Shown: in pieces, positions 15,677 through 24,777 of the stretch
Numbering within the stretch: the stretch's first letter is position 1
Layout: each line of letters starts with the position of its first letter
Position numbers and translations under genes: made by a program
Notes under the pieces: model-generated
What the model saw: only the letters and a program-made list of their open reading frames with translations
Database searches by the model: none
What the model was told of the DNA's origin: nothing
NCBI GenBank assembly: GCA_041441555.1
Contig: JASDSW010000006.1
Location: 1 to 36,991, forward strand
Direction: 5' to 3'
Origin: Pseudaeromonas sp041441555
GTDB lineage: Bacteria; Pseudomonadota; Gammaproteobacteria; Enterobacterales; Aeromonadaceae
DNA length: 36,991 nucleotides

Positions 15677-15791
15677 ATGCGCTGTGCGCACCCTTCCGGG
15701 GCCGTCGCTGCGCGACGTTGTCTCGCTGCGCTCGGCTCGAACCCACGAGGCTTCTCTCCCTCCCGCTAATATCAGTGGGAATTTCAGGCAC

Positions 15792-15815
15792 AAAAAAAGC
15801 CGCATTGCTGCAGCT
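15792..15815 (-). terminator. tRNA-Ser terminator
   Basis: Reading leftward, AGCTGC-AGCAAT-GCGGCT forms a 6-bp stem followed by seven T, about 13 bases past the CCA end of the tRNA. Confidence 0.8.
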
Positions 15816-15827
15816 CTCTTTTCAAGA

Positions 15828-15915
15828 TGGCGGTGAGGGAGGGATTCGAACCCTCGATACGTTGCCGTATACACACTTTCCAGGCGTGCTCCTTCAGCCA
15901 CTCGGACACCTCACC
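15828..15915 (-). tRNA. tRNA-Ser (anticodon GGA)
   Basis: The 88-nt class II tRNA has acceptor stem GGTGAGG/CCTCACC, D arm GTCCGAGTGGCTGAAGGAG, anticodon loop with GGA in CCTGGAAAGTG, a long variable arm (TATACGGCAACGTATC) and T arm GGGTTCGAATCCC with encoded CCA. It is nearly identical to E. coli tRNA-Ser(GGA). It reads UCC and UCU codons. Confidence 0.97.
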
Positions 15916-16026
15916 GTTTTTGATTCCTTATTGAAGGCGTGGAATCTCACCTCGTTGCAATCAGCGTGTTATGAGCACATGGCTGGTTAGCTATGCCTCA
16001 TCCACCTTGGGTGGCAACGGGGCGCT

Positions 16027-16055
16027 AATTTATGAGAAAGAGGGGGTAGGGTCAA
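16027..16055 (-). promoter_or_regulatory. Candidate tRNA-Ser promoter
   Basis: Reading leftward, TTGACC (16050-16055), 17 bp, TAAATT (16027-16032) and then GCGCCCC form a good sigma-70 promoter with a GC-rich discriminator, typical of stringently controlled tRNA genes. It implies a leader of about 100 nt before the tRNA. The rest of 15916-16238 holds no gene. Confidence 0.55.
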
Positions 16056-16238
16056 CCACTTTTAAGCATCTGCGATCCGGTTGCTGTTTTTTTGTCTGCT
16101 GCCGCTGGTAGTTCGGGGGGCTCTGCCTTGCTAGTCGTAATTTCCTGATGGTTTCATCAGGATCTTGTAACGCCAACGCCGTGCCATGCTAGGCCCGGTC
16201 TTTCCGGCCCTTGGGCCGTCACCGATTGGAGCTTTCCC

Positions 16239-18965
16239 ATGGCTGGATCCCCCCAAACGAGCCAGAGTCCACATTCTGTTGGCAGACCGGTTTTGCCGGG
16301 TGACGCAGCGGCTGATTCGGCGGCTGTCGAGCCTCTGGTACCACCGACAGGCTTGAGCTTTCCAATCTGCCGCGCCGATGGCCAAGCCTTCACCTCCTTG
16401 AGTGATATCGAGACGTTATTGGCCTCCGAGTCGAGCGGCCACTTCTTATTGGGCGCCAATCACTCCTGGCATGGTGGGATCCACTTCTCCGACCGTACCG
16501 TGCCGCAGCATCGGCACGAGCACCCGCTGCGCTGCATGATGGATGGCACCGTCGTCGCCTATCGGCTCAATCGCACCTACCCGCGCCAGAGCTGGATGGG
16601 CAAGTCGTTGGCCTACAGCACCGGCTTTTGCCTGATCCGCCACGACTATTGCTCCGCTCGCCAGGATCCTGCGGGCGAGGGTGGCGCCGGGGGGGAATGT
16701 AATCGCCTGCGGTTTTATAGCCTCTACCTGCATCTGGCCGATTATCAAAGCTATCAGCCGACGGTAACAACGGCGCGGGTGGTACGGCTCAAGCAGCGGC
16801 TCTATGTCCGGCGGGGTGAGAATGTGCAGCAGCGATTGGGCAAGCTGGGCCCGGATAGCGAGATCACGCTGCTGGATGAACCCAGCACCTCGCTGGTGAT
16901 TGTGGAGTCGACCCCTTCGGGAGCGCGCGAACGAACCCTGAGGTTTATCAAGGGGCGGGTGACTCGCAAGGCACCGGGTTCGCAACTGCGGGTTGGCTTG
17001 CATCAGGAGGTTTGGGTCGCCGATTGCGAGGAGTACGTCGAACATCTGGTTCGCCAGCAGGAGAGTGGCGGGCTGCTCATCCCGGGCTATTGGTCGAACC
17101 TGGTTGCCGGCAGATTGCGTAATCCATATCCCATCTATCGCTCCATCCAGGCGTTGCAGAGGGATGACAGCCCGGAGGGGCGGTTGCAGGTGGGCAGCAG
17201 CCTGCAGTTCAACCGCCTGGAGTTGCGCGAGGTTGCGTACGAGGGCCGTCAGATACAGATAGCACCCTGCACCTTGCTGGAGGGGATCTCGGGCTCACGC
17301 GCCGAGCCGGTCACCGGGCAAGTCTGGGTGGCGATCAATGAGCAGACGCTGATCCAGCAGTCGTTGCCTCCGCAGCAATTTGAGCAGATCGTCGAGTGCC
17401 AGATCCCGATCCGGGCCGGTGAGGCGATCGGTTTCTTGGGGCGTTATCAGACTCCGGCTGAGCCGCTGGCGCTGGGCCATTACACCGACGAGCATCGGGT
17501 GCATATCGAGTTGTTCAGTGATGAGTCTGAGGTGGTACTCCGCGATTTTCTCGACAACCGGGCGGGATTGACGCAAGGGGCATCATTTGTGCGGTTGCGG
17601 GGGGATGAGCTGCTATTTGACAAGCAGCAACAGGACGGGGGCTGCCATTTTTTGGAGCGTGCCCAGTGTCCAGATCCGGATCAGCTAGTGGCCATCCGTC
17701 ATCGCGAGCAGGATGCGCAAGGCGACCGTTGGTGTGAATTGGCGACGGTGCGTAGCGGCTTTGCCTCGCTCAATCAGGTCTACGTGCGCGAGCAGGCGAT
17801 CACCCCCATCAGCCAATTTGATTTGGCGCACCTGGGGTTTGCGGTGGTCGATGGTGGCGCAGATGGTAACGGCGTTGTGCTGCAGCCATCCGAAGTGCCA
17901 AGCCTGTTTACCCATCTCTGGCAACAACTGGACCGCAATCAGGACGGCCAGGTTGGTGCCGCGGAGATCGTGGCCGCTCTGCGGGATGTGAAGCATCGGG
18001 AGCAACTGCAAAAGTGCATCATCAAACATCCGAGCGAGTGGAGCCCTACGTGGCAACAGCAAGTAAGAGGGCATCTGCAGCAGCTCAAGTCGCAGGCCGT
18101 CAGCCGCGGTCGGGAGGGCGAGCCTTTGCTGCAGGCCCTCGAGCTCGAGGAGCAGCGGCTGGCAGAATTGGTGCTGGAGCTATTACCCACACCGCTGTTT
18201 TTCTTTCATCCCCTAGTGATGATCAACCAATTGATGCCGGTGTTATCCCAGAGTGTGCTGGTCGTACTGGAGATGCTCTCCATCCTGGTTCCGGGCATTG
18301 AGCAGCGTGACTGCAGTCTGTTGCTACGGTATTTGAATGAATATATGCAAGCGTATGAAATCAATACACCACTGCGAATTTGTCATTTTCTGGCCCAAGT
18401 AGCACATGAATCAAAATTCCAGCCCAGAGCCGAGAATCTAAATTATAGTCCGCGACGGATGCGAGAAATATACGGTTGCCGAGGTGGACCATCCCAGTAT
18501 GACGAAGGTCAGGATGACTGTAGACAAGGTCGGATTTCTACGAGGAACGGCTTATGGTCGAATTCAGATTACTATGCTCGCAATCCGGAACACTTGGGTA
18601 GTTTGGTGTATTCGAATAGGATGGGGAATGGCCATGAGAACAGAGGGAATGGTTATAAATACCGCGGCCGTGGATTGATTCAATTGACAGGCATGGACAA
18701 CTATACTGCTTTCACCGCTGATCATAACCAACGGTTCCCTTCTAACCAGAAGAATTTTTTGGAAGAGCCAGATTTATTAGCAACAGATCTAGAAGTTGCC
18801 GTTGAATCGGCCTGTTTTTACTGGGTTCACTATCGTGTTAATACTGCCGCTGACCGCGATGATATTGAGTCGGTTACATCCATTATAAATGGTGGTCGAA
18901 ATGGGATTGGGGATCGTACTCGCAAATTGATTGTTATTAAGAGATATATGAATATTGGAGGGTAA
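16239..18965 (+). CDS. Large modular cell-wall hydrolase: degenerate M23-like domain, EF-hand, C-terminal GH19; likely secreted toxin/effector
   Basis: The product is 908 aa with no Sec signal peptide. Residues about 65-170 resemble a degenerate M23/LytM barrel (NHSWHGGIHFSD, then FYSLYLHLADY). A long middle region has SH3-like stretches, and an EF-hand DRNQDGQVGAAEI starts at Asp565. From about 690 to the end is a GH19 chitinase/lysozyme-type domain, with the catalytic-type AHESKFQPRAENLNY near 721 and YKYRGRGLIQLTG further on. GH19 domains of this type cut peptidoglycan or chitin. The lack of signal peptide, the modular plan and a tiny exported gene directly downstream fit a type VI secretion effector with immunity protein, but no secretion genes are in the window. 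Base composition drops sharply in GC near 18320, where the GH19 domain begins. The start ATG 16239 has GGAG 7 bases upstream. Confidence 0.75.
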   Translation: MAGSPQTSQSPHSVGRPVLPGDAAADSAAVEPLVPPTGLSFPICRADGQAFTSLSDIETLLASESSGHFLLGANHSWHGGIHFSDRTVPQHRHEHPLRCMMDGTVVAYRLNRTYPRQSWMGKSLAYSTGFCLIRHDYCSARQDPAGEGGAGGECNRLRFYSLYLHLADYQSYQPTVTTARVVRLKQRLYVRRGENVQQRLGKLGPDSEITLLDEPSTSLVIVESTPSGARERTLRFIKGRVTRKAPGSQLRVGLHQEVWVADCEEYVEHLVRQQESGGLLIPGYWSNLVAGRLRNPYPIYRSIQALQRDDSPEGRLQVGSSLQFNRLELREVAYEGRQIQIAPCTLLEGISGSRAEPVTGQVWVAINEQTLIQQSLPPQQFEQIVECQIPIRAGEAIGFLGRYQTPAEPLALGHYTDEHRVHIELFSDESEVVLRDFLDNRAGLTQGASFVRLRGDELLFDKQQQDGGCHFLERAQCPDPDQLVAIRHREQDAQGDRWCELATVRSGFASLNQVYVREQAITPISQFDLAHLGFAVVDGGADGNGVVLQPSEVPSLFTHLWQQLDRNQDGQVGAAEIVAALRDVKHREQLQKCIIKHPSEWSPTWQQQVRGHLQQLKSQAVSRGREGEPLLQALELEEQRLAELVLELLPTPLFFFHPLVMINQLMPVLSQSVLVVLEMLSILVPGIEQRDCSLLLRYLNEYMQAYEINTPLRICHFLAQVAHESKFQPRAENLNYSPRRMREIYGCRGGPSQYDEGQDDCRQGRISTRNGLWSNSDYYARNPEHLGSLVYSNRMGNGHENRGNGYKYRGRGLIQLTGMDNYTAFTADHNQRFPSNQKNFLEEPDLLATDLEVAVESACFYWVHYRVNTAADRDDIESVTSIINGGRNGIGDRTRKLIVIKRYMNIGG

Positions 18966-18966
18966 A

Positions 18967-19443
18967 GTGATTGCTAAACTTAACATATTAAATCGCACTT
19001 TTATTTGCGTGGTGTTCTTGTTTTTTTCAAATCAACTGCGTGCGGAAGGTTCTATATATTTCAAATGTGTTGTTGGGGTGAATGAATATTTACTTTCGGA
19101 AAGTGATGGGGGAAACGTTTCGTATGTTAATTTAAAAAATGGTTATATTAACTTTATCCTTCAGGACAGTGCTGATGAAGATACGTTTCATTTGGCATCT
19201 GCACCTATGGCCGGAGGTGGACAGACCAGAATTAAATTCAGCAATCATGGTTATGACTATTATTTATATGAGATAACTCACCGTATTGATGATGGTTATT
19301 TCTTTAAACAGGGCGTGGCGGTTGTCAAAAATGGTAAGATCATTTCCAATAAAGAGTGCGCGAATGATGATTCCACAGTGCAAAAGGCGGCTTATGATGC
19401 TCTTTTGCGAGGGGACTATGAATACAATCTTTCATTTGAATAG
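18967..19443 (+). CDS. Exported small protein, candidate immunity partner of the GH19 hydrolase
   Basis: The product is 158 aa. The N terminus (IAKLNILNRTFICVVFLFF then SNQLRAEGS) is a classic signal peptide with cleavage likely after RA, so the mature protein would be periplasmic, where a peptidoglycan hydrolase acts. I chose GTG 18967 because GGAGGG lies 4 bases upstream; the in-frame ATG 18955 would overlap the effector stop and lacks such a site. Two cysteines (in YFKCVV and NKECAN) could form a disulfide. The gene is AT-rich like the preceding GH19 segment. I do not recognise the family; immunity is inferred from position, localisation and size. Confidence 0.6.
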   Translation: MIAKLNILNRTFICVVFLFFSNQLRAEGSIYFKCVVGVNEYLLSESDGGNVSYVNLKNGYINFILQDSADEDTFHLASAPMAGGGQTRIKFSNHGYDYYLYEITHRIDDGYFFKQGVAVVKNGKIISNKECANDDSTVQKAAYDALLRGDYEYNLSFE

Positions 19444-19678
19444 CCTAACGGTATTGATTTCTAATCGCGGAGTGCATTTGACGTAAGATGAATGTGGTGG
19501 CGGGGAAATGCGTAAGCCGACAGTAGTAGGCATCAGGGATGATGTCTATGAGACGACCGCAACAACCCAAAGGATGAGGACTTAGTCTCAAGAAACCGGA
19601 AATTTTTTGCTTCGGCGTTGAACTTACTGGCAGTCCGGCACTCTACATATATGCCACTGCAATTAAACATATGTCTTT

Positions 19679-19713
19679 GCCCAGCCAGCTCATTGCTTGC
19701 TGGGCTATTTTTT
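19679..19713 (+). terminator. Rho-independent terminator before rsmS
   Basis: GCCCAGC / GCTGGGC is a perfect 7-bp stem with an inner AGC/GCT, followed by TATTTTTT. It probably ends the effector/immunity transcript. It lies 20 bases before the rsmS start, so rsmS either has a promoter within 19444-19678 or depends on read-through. I see no other feature in 19444-19678. Confidence 0.75.
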
Positions 19714-19732
19714 GTGCAAGAGGAAGTTGCCG

Positions 19733-19918
19733 ATGTCGTTACAGGAGGCGCCGGACCATCTGGTTCTGGCCGTGGATTTGATTGAGCTGCTGGAAGACAA
19801 CCCGATCCCCGCCCAGACGGTGCTGGCGGCGTTGGCCGTGGTGCGGCGTGATTTCGAGCGCAAACTAAAAGCCGAGGGTGGCGACATGCCCGCCGACGAG
19901 CCCACTCCGGCGCCGTAA
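19733..19918 (+). CDS. rsmS: Small ribosome-associated protein RsmS (YbaM, DUF2496)
   Basis: The product is 61 aa. The start MSLQEAPDHLVLAVDLIELL, then PAQTVLAALAVVRRDFERKL, matches the E. coli YbaM/RsmS pattern (APD..KLAVDLI.LLE, IVKRDYEKKL) almost position by position. The short acidic/proline tail is variable. RsmS has been linked to plant virulence regulation in Pectobacterium and to the ribosome; its precise role is unclear. Start ATG 19733 has AGGAAG upstream. Unlike E. coli, no priC neighbour is visible. Confidence 0.85.
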   Translation: MSLQEAPDHLVLAVDLIELLEDNPIPAQTVLAALAVVRRDFERKLKAEGGDMPADEPTPAP

Positions 19919-19956
19919 TTCTCGGCAGGATTCATTGCGGTGGGGCGCAGAAACGC

Positions 19957-19988
19957 AAAAGGCCTGAAACATCAATTTCAGGCCTTTT
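19957..19988. terminator. Bidirectional terminator between rsmS and tRNA-fMet
   Basis: The stem GGCCTGAAA / TTTCAGGCC with a 6-base loop is perfect, with A-run and T-run flanks on both sides. It can end both the plus-strand rsmS transcript and the minus-strand tRNA transcript. Confidence 0.88.
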
Positions 19989-19993
19989 AAATT

Positions 19994-20070
<77 letters not shown>

Positions 20071-20083
20071 TCCGATGTGGTGC

Positions 20084-20111
20084 ATCCTAACAGGATCCCC
20101 GGGCGCCGCAA
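20084..20111 (-). promoter_or_regulatory. Candidate tRNA-fMet promoter
   Basis: Reading leftward, TTGCGG (20106-20111), 16 bp and TAGGAT (20084-20089) sit 13 bases before the tRNA 5' end. The boxes are moderate matches to sigma-70. Confidence 0.4.
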
Positions 20112-20234
20112 GCAGTAATTGCATCTCCCTGAACCGTTCGCACAACAAAGCAGCAACTTGTGGTAAATATCCGCACATTTGCTCAATGACTCCCCTCGTT
20201 GACGTCGCTGGTTGCGATACCAGACGAAGAGTCG

Positions 20235-22088
20235 TTACGCCTCGGCCGTGGTTTCCGTCATGTCGTGGCCGATAAAGCCGCCGGTCTGGTGAGCCCACAG
20301 CTGCGCGTAGATGCCGCCAAGGGCAATCAGTTCGTTGTGGCTGCCCTGTTCGACGATGCGGCCGTGATCCATCACGATCAGGCGATCCATGGCGGCGATG
20401 GTCGAGAGCCGGTGCGCGATGGCGATTACGGTTTTCCCTGCCATCAGGGTTTCCAGGCTCTGCTGGATGGCGGCTTCGACCTCGGAGTCCAGCGCCGAGG
20501 TGGCCTCGTCCATGATGAGGATGGGGGCGTCCTTGAGCAGCACCCGGGCGAGAGCGATGCGCTGACGCTGCCCGCCGGAGAGTTTGACTCCGCGCTCGCC
20601 AACCTGGGCATCGAAGCCGGTTCGCCCCTGCGGATCGGAGAGGGGGGCGATAAATTCCAGCGCCTCGGCCTTGCGAGCGGCTTCAATCATCTCGGCTTCA
20701 CTGGCATCCGGTCGACCATACAGAATGTTCTCGCGCACCGAGCGGTGCAGCAGCGAGGTGTCTTGGGTCACCATGGCGATGTGGGCGCGCAGGCTCTCTT
20801 GCGAGACCTGGCTGATGTCCTGACCATCGATGAGGATGCGTCCCCCCTCGAGGTCGTAGAAGCGCAGCAGCAGATTGACCAGGGTCGACTTGCCGGCGCC
20901 GGAACGACCGACCAGGCCAATTTTCTCGCCGGGACGAATGGTCAGATCGAGCTTGTCGATGACGCCGGAGCCTTTGCCATAGTGAAAGTCGACCTGCTCG
21001 AAGGTCACAGCTCCCCGTTGCGGATGCAAGGCGGGAGCATCCGGCTGGTCTTGGACCTCTTGTGGTCTGGAGAGCGTGGTGATGCCATCGAGCACGGTGC
21101 CGATATTTTCAAACAGCATGCTCACCTCCCACATGATCCATTGCGACATGCCGTTAAGCCGCAGCGCCAGGCTGATGGCGATGGCGATGGCGCCGACCGT
21201 GATGGCACTTTGCATCCACAGCCAGATGGACAGCGCAGCGACCGCAAAGGCCAGCAGGTAGTTGAGCATCTGCACACAGACGCTGACGCCGGTGGCCAGC
21301 CGCATCTGCTGATAGACGGTATCCATGAATTCCTGCATCCCTTCACGGGCGTAGTCCGCTTCGCGACGGGTGTGAGAGAAGAGCTTGACGGTCTGGATGT
21401 TGGTATAGCTGTCGACGATCCGCCCCGTCATCATGGAGCGAGTTTCCGCCTGGGCGGCGGAGACATCCCGCAGCCGGGGGACAAAATAGAACTGCACGCC
21501 GATATAGAGCAGCAGCCAGATCAGCATCGGCAGCATCATGCGCCAGTCGGATTGGGCGACCATCACCACCATGGAGGTGAAGTAGACCAAGACGTAGACC
21601 AGCACATCGAGCAGCTTCATCACGGTTTCGCGCACCGCCAGCGAGGTCTGCATTACTTTGGTGGCGATGCGTCCGGCGAAGTCATTGCTATAGAAGGAGA
21701 CGCTCTGCTTGAGCAGGTAACGGTGGGCCAGCCAGCGGATCACCATGGGATAGTTGCCGAGCAGGGTCTGATGGACCAGCAGCGAATGGATGGTGACCAG
21801 GATGGGCAGTCCGACCAGCATCAGCAGCGTCATCCACAGCAGGCGGGAGCCCTCGTCGGCGAACAGCGTCTGCGGATTGTGGGCGACCAGCCAATCGACC
21901 AGTTGGCCGAGAAAGCCAAACAGCGAGACTTCGGCGACGGCGATGAGGGCGGTCAGCACCGACATCGACAGCAGATAGAACTCCATGCCGCGGGTGTAGT
22001 GGCGGCAGAAGGCATACAGCGTATTGGGTGGCTGGGTTGGCTCTTCTGCTGGAAATGGCCGGATCAGACGCTCAAACCAAGACAACAT
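20235..22088 (-). CDS. MsbA/multidrug-type ABC exporter, fused permease and ATPase
   Basis: The product is 617 aa, a half-transporter that should act as a homodimer in the inner membrane. The N-terminal 320 residues hold about six membrane helices (SVLTALIAVAEVSLFGFLG is the first). The nucleotide-binding domain shows Walker A GRSGAGKST, Q-loop MVTQDTSLL, signature LSGGQRQR, Walker B ILIMDEATSALD and the switch His in IAHRLSTI, all intact. The substrate is unknown; lipid, peptide or drug export are family possibilities. I chose ATG 22088, preceded by AGGA, over GTG 22091. No terminator is evident after its stop. Confidence 0.92.
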   Translation of the reverse strand: MLSWFERLIRPFPAEEPTQPPNTLYAFCRHYTRGMEFYLLSMSVLTALIAVAEVSLFGFLGQLVDWLVAHNPQTLFADEGSRLLWMTLLMLVGLPILVTIHSLLVHQTLLGNYPMVIRWLAHRYLLKQSVSFYSNDFAGRIATKVMQTSLAVRETVMKLLDVLVYVLVYFTSMVVMVAQSDWRMMLPMLIWLLLYIGVQFYFVPRLRDVSAAQAETRSMMTGRIVDSYTNIQTVKLFSHTRREADYAREGMQEFMDTVYQQMRLATGVSVCVQMLNYLLAFAVAALSIWLWMQSAITVGAIAIAISLALRLNGMSQWIMWEVSMLFENIGTVLDGITTLSRPQEVQDQPDAPALHPQRGAVTFEQVDFHYGKGSGVIDKLDLTIRPGEKIGLVGRSGAGKSTLVNLLLRFYDLEGGRILIDGQDISQVSQESLRAHIAMVTQDTSLLHRSVRENILYGRPDASEAEMIEAARKAEALEFIAPLSDPQGRTGFDAQVGERGVKLSGGQRQRIALARVLLKDAPILIMDEATSALDSEVEAAIQQSLETLMAGKTVIAIAHRLSTIAAMDRLIVMDHGRIVEQGSHNELIALGGIYAQLWAHQTGGFIGHDMTETTAEA

Positions 22089-22241
22089 CACTCATTCCTT
22101 AGCACATCAATTGGCCCGAATAGGCATGCGATAGAGCTCACACTTTAGCGAATGTTCGTCGGAAAGACGAGCGTGGTCAGGGCGAATTGGCCCGGTTTTG
22201 CAAGTTATTCTCAAATGGACGATTGCGATGGAAGAAAAATG

Positions 22242-22266
22242 AAAAAAGCCCCCGCAGGGGCTTTTG
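22242..22266 (-). terminator. pykA terminator
   Basis: Reading leftward, AAGCCCCTGCGGGGGCTTTTTT forms a strong GC stem with a T-run, 20 bases past the pykA stop. Confidence 0.9.
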
Positions 22267-22285
22267 CTCGCTGAGCCGAGGTCGA

Positions 22286-23725
22286 TTATTCGACGGTCAG
22301 GATCTTGCAGGTGTTGGTAGAGCCCGTGGTTTCAATCTTGTCGCCATGGGTGAACAGCACCAGATCGCCAGATTTCAGATAGCCCAGTTCGCGCAGTTCA
22401 TTGAGTGCATCGCGGCAGACATCGATGACCGGCTTGTTTTCATCGCCATCGAAGAAGACCGGCGTCACGCCACGGTACAGGCTGGCCCAGTTCAGGGTTT
22501 GCTGGTGACGGGAGAGGGCGAAGATCGGCAGACCTGAGCTCAGACGAGACATCAGCTCTGGTGTGGTGCCGGACTCGGTCAGCGCGACAATCCCCTTGAT
22601 GCCGGCCATGTGGTTGGCGGCATACATGGTGGACATGGCGATGGTCTCTTCCACCGAGGTGAAGGTGTAGTTCATGCGGTGGTTGGAGACGTTGACGCTC
22701 GGGTGTTTTTCGGCACCGAGGCAGACGTTGGCCATGGCGGTGACCGTCTCAATCGGGAAGTCACCGGCGGCGGTTTCGGCGGAGAGCATCACCGCATCGG
22801 TGCCATCCAGCACGGCGTTGGCGACATCCATGACTTCGGCGCGGGTCGGCAACGGTGCCTTGATCATGGATTCCATCATCTGGGTGGCGGTGATCACCAC
22901 GCGGTTGAGGCGACGTGCGGTGCGGATCAGCTTCTTCTGCACCCCCATCAGCTCGGAGTCACCGATTTCGACGCCCAAGTCACCACGGGCGACCATCACC
23001 ACATCAGAAGCCATGATGATATCTTCCATGGCTTCGTCGGTGGCGACGGTTTCGGCCCGCTCGACCTTGGCGACGATCTTGGCGTTGCAGCCTGCTTCAC
23101 GCGCCAGCTCCCGGGCGTAGTTCAGATCGGCTCCGGAGCGCGGGAAGGAGACGGCCAGGTAATCCACGCCCATCAGAGCCGCGGTCTTGATGTCTTCCTT
23201 GTCTTTGTCGGTCAGAGCCGGAGCGGAGAGGCCACCGCCCTTCTTGTTGATCCCCTTGTTGTTGGACAAGGGACCTGCCACCGTGACGGAGGTATAGATG
23301 CGAGTGCCTTCGACGCGCTCGACCAGCAGTTGCACGCGGCCATCGTCCAGCAGCAACAGATCGCCGGCAACGACGTCCTGGGGCAAGGTCTTGTAGTCGA
23401 TCCCGACCTGTTGTTGATCGCCTTCCCCCTTGCCCAGCGCGGCATCCAGTACGAACTTGTCACCGAGGGAGAGGAAAATCTTGCCGTCTTTGAAGGTCGA
23501 GACCCGGATCTTGGGCCCTTGCAGATCGCCCAGAATGGCGACGTGCTTGCCGAGGCTGGCGGCCAGCTCACGAACTTGTTTGGCCCGCAGGATATGATCC
23601 TCAGCACTGCCGTGGGAGAAGTTCATGCGCACCATGTTGGCGCCCGCCTTGATGATCCCTTCGAGGACGCCAGGACGGTCGGTGGCCGGGCCCATGGTGG
23701 TCACGATCTTGGTTCTTCTTAACAT
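22286..23725 (-). CDS. pykA: Pyruvate kinase II
   Basis: The product is 479 aa (E. coli PykA 480). It begins MLRRTKIVTTMGPATDRPG and carries the catalytic barrel with VRMNFSHGS, GDLQGPKIRVSTF, KIVAKVER (catalytic Lys), MVARGDLGVEIG and ITATQMMESM, and ends in the family tail NTCKILTVE. It converts phosphoenolpyruvate and ADP to pyruvate and ATP; the type II enzyme is AMP/sugar-phosphate activated. ATG 23725 has GGAG 6 bases upstream; a TTG 12 bases earlier is unlikely. The gene is followed by its own terminator and lies next to hexR, whose product commonly controls pykA. I could not find a convincing HexR site directly upstream. Confidence 0.97.
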   Translation of the reverse strand: MLRRTKIVTTMGPATDRPGVLEGIIKAGANMVRMNFSHGSAEDHILRAKQVRELAASLGKHVAILGDLQGPKIRVSTFKDGKIFLSLGDKFVLDAALGKGEGDQQQVGIDYKTLPQDVVAGDLLLLDDGRVQLLVERVEGTRIYTSVTVAGPLSNNKGINKKGGGLSAPALTDKDKEDIKTAALMGVDYLAVSFPRSGADLNYARELAREAGCNAKIVAKVERAETVATDEAMEDIIMASDVVMVARGDLGVEIGDSELMGVQKKLIRTARRLNRVVITATQMMESMIKAPLPTRAEVMDVANAVLDGTDAVMLSAETAAGDFPIETVTAMANVCLGAEKHPSVNVSNHRMNYTFTSVEETIAMSTMYAANHMAGIKGIVALTESGTTPELMSRLSSGLPIFALSRHQQTLNWASLYRGVTPVFFDGDENKPVIDVCRDALNELRELGYLKSGDLVLFTHGDKIETTGSTNTCKILTVE

Positions 23726-23888
23726 GTAGGACTCCAAAGAGAAGTATTAATGATGATTCATGAATCCAGCGCTGAGTTGCTCGTAGCAACTATTACAAAG
23801 TGTTTCAGTGATGCCGCACAATGTATTGAATTGTAAATTGAGCCCGATTCTACACTATGCCTCCGGGCAACGGTATAGCTGCCCATGT

Positions 23889-23916
23889 AAAACAGGCCTC
23901 ACTTCGAGGCCTGTTC
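23889..23916. terminator. hexR terminator
   Basis: The stem AACAGGCCTC / GAGGCCTGTT with a short loop is followed on the minus strand by TTTTAC. It lies just past the hexR stop at 23926. Confidence 0.85.
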
Positions 23917-23925
23917 TTTCGCGGT

Positions 23926-24777
23926 TCAGTTATGCAGATTGTCGAAGCGGGAGTCTTTGATCCCCTCTTTGACTTTCTTCAGGTTTTCTCGAAATTTAAC
24001 ACCGCGCCTCAGGGTAAAGCCAGTGGCCAGCACATCAATCAGTGCCAATTGGGCAATTCGTGAGGCCATGGGCAGATAGACATCGGTGTCTTCCGGCACA
24101 TCCATCGACAGCACCAGGTTGCATTCATTGGCCAATGGCGAGTCTTTGGCGGTGATGCCGATGACGGTGGCATCGTTGAGTCGGGCCAGATGGGCGATTT
24201 CGACCAGCGCCTTGGTGCGGCCGGTATGGGAGATGACCACCACCACATCGCCCTCACTGCTGTTGATGCAGCTCATGCGCATCATGACGATGTCATCGAA
24301 ACAGACCACCGGGATGTTGAAGCGAAAGAACTTGTTCAGCGCATCATGGGCCACGGAGGAGGAGGCGCCGAGACCGAAGAAGGAGATCTTCTTCGATTGA
24401 GTCAGCAGATCGACACAGCGATTGACCATGGCGGTATCCAGGCTGTTCTTGGCGACATCCAGACAGGCGATGGTGGATTCGAAGATCTTCGAGGTATAGG
24501 CATCCGGGCCGTCGTCTTCTTCAACGTGCAAGTTCACGTAAGGCGTGCCGTTGGCCAGGCTCTGCGCCAGATGCAGCTTGAAGTCGGGGAAGCCTTTGGT
24601 ATCCAGACGACGACAGAAGCGGTTGACGGTCGGCTCGCTGACATCGGCCATCTTGGCCAGGGTGGCGATGCTCGAATGGATGGCGGTTTGTGGGGCTGCC
24701 AAGATCACTTCTGCGACTTTACGCTCGGATTTACTGAAGCTATCCAGATTTTTTGTGATTTTTTCCAACGTATTCAT
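23926..24777 (-). CDS. hexR: HexR, RpiR-family repressor of central carbon metabolism
   Basis: The product is 283 aa. The N-terminal HTH (IATLAKMADVSEPTVNRFCR, about 38-57) is followed by a SIS sugar-phosphate domain (about 120-260; FFGLGASSSVAHDAL, VVISHTGRTKALVEIA). The match to gammaproteobacterial HexR runs the full length (start MNTLEKITKNLDSFSKSERK). HexR binds 2-keto-3-deoxy-6-phosphogluconate, the Entner-Doudoroff intermediate, and controls glycolytic and gluconeogenic genes. It is divergent from glk with a HexR operator between, so it probably regulates glk and itself. Confidence 0.95.
   Translation of the reverse strand: MNTLEKITKNLDSFSKSERKVAEVILAAPQTAIHSSIATLAKMADVSEPTVNRFCRRLDTKGFPDFKLHLAQSLANGTPYVNLHVEEDDGPDAYTSKIFESTIACLDVAKNSLDTAMVNRCVDLLTQSKKISFFGLGASSSVAHDALNKFFRFNIPVVCFDDIVMMRMSCINSSEGDVVVVISHTGRTKALVEIAHLARLNDATVIGITAKDSPLANECNLVLSMDVPEDTDVYLPMASRIAQLALIDVLATGFTLRRGVKFRENLKKVKEGIKDSRFDNLHN

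Noticed and set aside
20199..22148. Very long open frame on the plus strand opposite the ABC exporter gene
   Set aside because: It is the mirror of a GC-rich coding gene: a His/Asp/Gln-rich translation with no domain, while the minus strand shows all ABC motifs.
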